Shown here: positions 20,963 through 22,711 of the stretch, piece by piece
Position numbering within the stretch: position 1 is the stretch's first letter
Layout: each line of letters starts with the position of its first letter
Source of the DNA: an uncultured Collinsella sp.
Lineage (GTDB): Bacteria > Actinomycetota > Coriobacteriia > Coriobacteriales > Coriobacteriaceae
Direction of reading: 5' to 3'
Length of the DNA: 22,711 nucleotides
Assembly (NCBI GenBank): GCA_900754385.1
Contig: CAAECP010000249.1
Span: 1 to 22,711, forward strand
Translations under genes and position numbers: made by a program
Notes under the pieces: generated by a model
Database searches by the model: none
What the model saw: only the letters and a program-made list of their open reading frames with translations
What the model was told of the DNA's origin: nothing

Positions 20963-22270
20963 TTACTTGGTAGAAGGCTCGACTTTATCGATGGTCCAGG
21001 CGGCTCCGAGACCGCCGGTGGTGTTGCGGCGGATGCGCACGGTGACTTCGCGGCGCTCGCCGGCCTGCGTGTAGTGCAGGGGGAAGCTTGCGCGGTTTCG
21101 CGCGACCTCGATGGTACCGCGCTCGCGGGCGATCCAGTAGTACTCGCCGACGATGCCGAGGGTGTCGGCGCCGTAGGGGAGATAGGTTGATAGCTGGTGC
21201 AGAAGCGGGCCGGGGCAGAAGATCTCGGTTGTGAAATCGACGGGGAAGTCCTTGGGGATGGCGGGCGCTGCAGGTGCGGGGGTTGGGGCTGCTGCGGGTG
21301 CCGAAGCCGGTGCCGGTGCGGGAATTTGGTCGCAAGCAGAGGTGGGCACGGACTCGATGACGGGTGCGGACTCCGGCATCGCTTCCGGCCTGGTCGTGGA
21401 ATCTGCGGGCTCCACGGTGACGGGCGCGTCCGCAGCTGCAGTTTCAACCTCAACCTGCGTCGCGTTCTCGTTCTCGACGCTCGGCTTTGCCTCGATGGGC
21501 GTGGATGCCATGGTGGTGATGCCGGCGTTGGCGTTCTCGGGATCATAGACGACCGTGAGCGAGATGGCGGGCTGCGGCGTCTCGGGCTCCGGCGCCGACT
21601 CGGTAGCGCCTTGATCGGCGGGCTCTTCGGGCTGATCGTCCTCAGCCTCGTCGCCAAAGACATCGCTGTTTTGGAACGCAGGCGTCTCAGGCTGGTCAGC
21701 GGCTTCTTCGGTTGTCGACTTGGGAGCCTCGTTGAGCTCCGCAGTGGCTTCCTGCTCTGGCATGACTTCAGGATCGGTCGTGGCGGCGATTTCGGTTTCG
21801 GCTTCTGCCGTTACCTCAATAGCGGCTTCGATCCCTGTCTCGGGCTCGGGCTCCGGAGCGACTTCGGCCACGGGCTCGGGCTCGGCGCGCTTAACGTGCT
21901 TGGGGCGCACGGCCTTGAGGTCCTTCTCACCGCGCTTTTTCTTTTTGTAGGACTGCTTGGCTCCCTTGGCTGCCTTGGGCTTGTCCTCGCCCTTGGCAAG
22001 GGCGGCATCCCAGGTATCGTTGGCGATGACGGTGGCATACAGGCGACCGCCCTTAAAGACGGTCAGTCTAATGCAGTCGTCGAGCTCCTCGAGCAGCTCG
22101 CGCGTGGACTCAAAGCCCAGGTCATAAGCGGCCATGTCGCCGGCGGCGAGTGCCTCCTCGACCTGCGTCATAAACGTTTGCTTGCCGCACCCAATCGCAT
22201 CGCGCAGCAGGCGATACAGATAGATGTGGTTGCCCAGCGATAGCGTGGGCCTAACTATTGTCTTGCTCAT
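20963..22270 (-). CDS. Hypothetical protein: N-terminal helical domain, long Pro/Ala/Glu-rich linker, C-terminal beta-rich domain
   Basis: 435 residues, start ATG 22270 with GAGGAG upstream. Three parts are visible. Residues about 1-90 (SLGNHIYLYRLLRDAI, then YDLGFESTRELLEELDDCIR and LTVFKGGRLYATVIAN) look like a small winged-helix domain, loosely like LOTUS/OST-HTH domains. Residues about 90-340 are low complexity: first a Lys/Arg-rich patch (KGAKQSYKKKKRGEK), then repeated Glu, Pro, Ala and Thr, surely disordered. Residues about 345-435 form a compact end domain (FTTEIFCPGPLLHQLSTYL, YYWIARERGTIEV, REVTVRIRRNTTGGLGAAW). No signal peptide or membrane segment. Function unknown; the basic patch and a possible winged helix hint at nucleic acid binding. 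Confidence 0.85.
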   Translation of the reverse strand: MSKTIVRPTLSLGNHIYLYRLLRDAIGCGKQTFMTQVEEALAAGDMAAYDLGFESTRELLEELDDCIRLTVFKGGRLYATVIANDTWDAALAKGEDKPKAAKGAKQSYKKKKRGEKDLKAVRPKHVKRAEPEPVAEVAPEPEPETGIEAAIEVTAEAETEIAATTDPEVMPEQEATAELNEAPKSTTEEAADQPETPAFQNSDVFGDEAEDDQPEEPADQGATESAPEPETPQPAISLTVVYDPENANAGITTMASTPIEAKPSVENENATQVEVETAAADAPVTVEPADSTTRPEAMPESAPVIESVPTSACDQIPAPAPASAPAAAPTPAPAAPAIPKDFPVDFTTEIFCPGPLLHQLSTYLPYGADTLGIVGEYYWIARERGTIEVARNRASFPLHYTQAGERREVTVRIRRNTTGGLGAAWTIDKVEPSTK

Positions 22271-22341
22271 GGCAAATCTCCTCTTTACACACCAAAGCAT
22301 CTTACCATCGCACGGGGCTTGCCATCTCGTCGCCCAAGGTA

Positions 22342-22374
22342 AACGGGCGCGACCGTTGCCGGTTCGCGCCCGTT
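22342..22374 (-). terminator. Terminator of the gene at the right edge
   Basis: On the minus strand AACGGGCGCGAACCG pairs with CGGTCGCGCCCGTT (one bulged base) around GCAA, 35 bases after the stop. There is no long T run after it. Confidence 0.65.
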
Positions 22375-22408
22375 ATGCAGGTCGGTTATCTATGAGAGGC
22401 AAACGTGC

Positions 22409-22711
22409 TTAGTTGCCCGACGTCGTGCCTTGGCTCGAGCTGTCGGATGCCGTGTCGGACGTAGTTCCGCCCGAGCTGTTCGGGTTACTGGTGTTGCCGT
22501 TGTCGGTAGATCCCGTGCCCGATGCATTGCCGCTCGTCTGGTCACCCGTGCTCGGCTGAGAGCCGTCAGTCGTTTGGCTTGAGTCGGTCGTGCCGGATTG
22601 CGTGCCGCTGTTGTTCACAGAAGAATCGGCGCCCTGCGATTGATCGGGGGCGTTCGAGGACGAGTCGGCGGATGCGGGGGTGCCCTGCGGGTCGTCCTGC
22701 TGGCTTTGCGA
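22409..22711 (-). CDS. C-terminal tail of a Ser/Thr/Gly/Asn-rich protein, cut by window edge
   Basis: About 100 residues are visible, running from the right edge to TAA at 22409. They are almost only Ser, Thr, Gly, Asn, Asp, Gln and Pro (SQSQQDDPQGTPASADSSSN, later SSGGTTSDTASDSSSQGTTS). Such flexible tails end class A penicillin-binding proteins and other cell-surface proteins in actinobacteria. The catalytic part lies outside the window, so the protein cannot be named. The short GTG-start frame at 22618 is only part of this longer frame. Confidence 0.7.
   Translation of the reverse strand, partial: SQSQQDDPQGTPASADSSSNAPDQSQGADSSVNNSGTQSGTTDSSQTTDGSQPSTGDQTSGNASGTGSTDNGNTSNPNSSGGTTSDTASDSSSQGTTSGN

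Noticed and set aside
21197..22243. 348-codon Gly/Cys/Arg-rich plus-strand frame
   Set aside because: Antisense image of the Pro/Ala/Glu-rich linker; such frames arise from GC-rich low complexity.

Overview
The window is about 60% GC, densely coded, and has AGGAGG-like ribosome binding sites in front of nearly every gene. The gene content fits a gut actinobacterium of the class Coriobacteriia, most likely Collinsella: EttA, TcdA, an SdpR/SdpI pair, a YfcC-type permease and an Amadori-sugar operon. This placement comes from protein families and style recalled from memory. No database search was run.

Left part (1-3,750): the start of a Y-family (UmuC-like) DNA polymerase runs off the left edge on the minus strand, with a good promoter and a LexA-type box. 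Next is a short protein resembling only the N-terminal domain of iron-containing alcohol dehydrogenases. It is flanked by two inverted copies of a ~30-bp repeat. Then comes pgi (glucose-6-phosphate isomerase) with a strong terminator. A minus-strand operon (6,623-3,755) encodes an unrecognised protein, a ClpP-like serine protease and a soluble VirD4/TraG-like ATPase. No relaxase or secretion channel gene is beside it.

Middle (7,229-15,726): two HAD phosphatases are followed by a GntR/UTRA regulator and a five-gene set: YfcC-type permease, YtcJ-like amidohydrolase, FrlC-like epimerase, FrlB-like deglycase and FrlD-like kinase. Together they look like a pathway that imports, trims, phosphorylates and splits a glycated amino acid such as fructoselysine, giving glucose 6-phosphate for Pgi. 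The operon ends at a 233-bp element with perfect 31-bp terminal inverted repeats.

Right part (16,006-22,711): tatD-like nuclease and tcdA (minus strand); then an intergenic region holding a 28-codon hydrophobic peptide gene, a predicted antisense RNA facing it, and a LexA-type box in its promoter. Together these look like an SOS-controlled type I toxin-antitoxin locus. It is divergent from sdpR-sdpI. Then come ettA, a minus-strand protein with a long Pro/Ala/Glu-rich linker, and the tail of a Ser/Thr/Gly-rich protein cut by the right edge.

The two most interesting items are the putative LexA-controlled type I toxin-antitoxin locus (17,688-17,974) and the operon of unknown protein, ClpP and VirD4-like ATPase.
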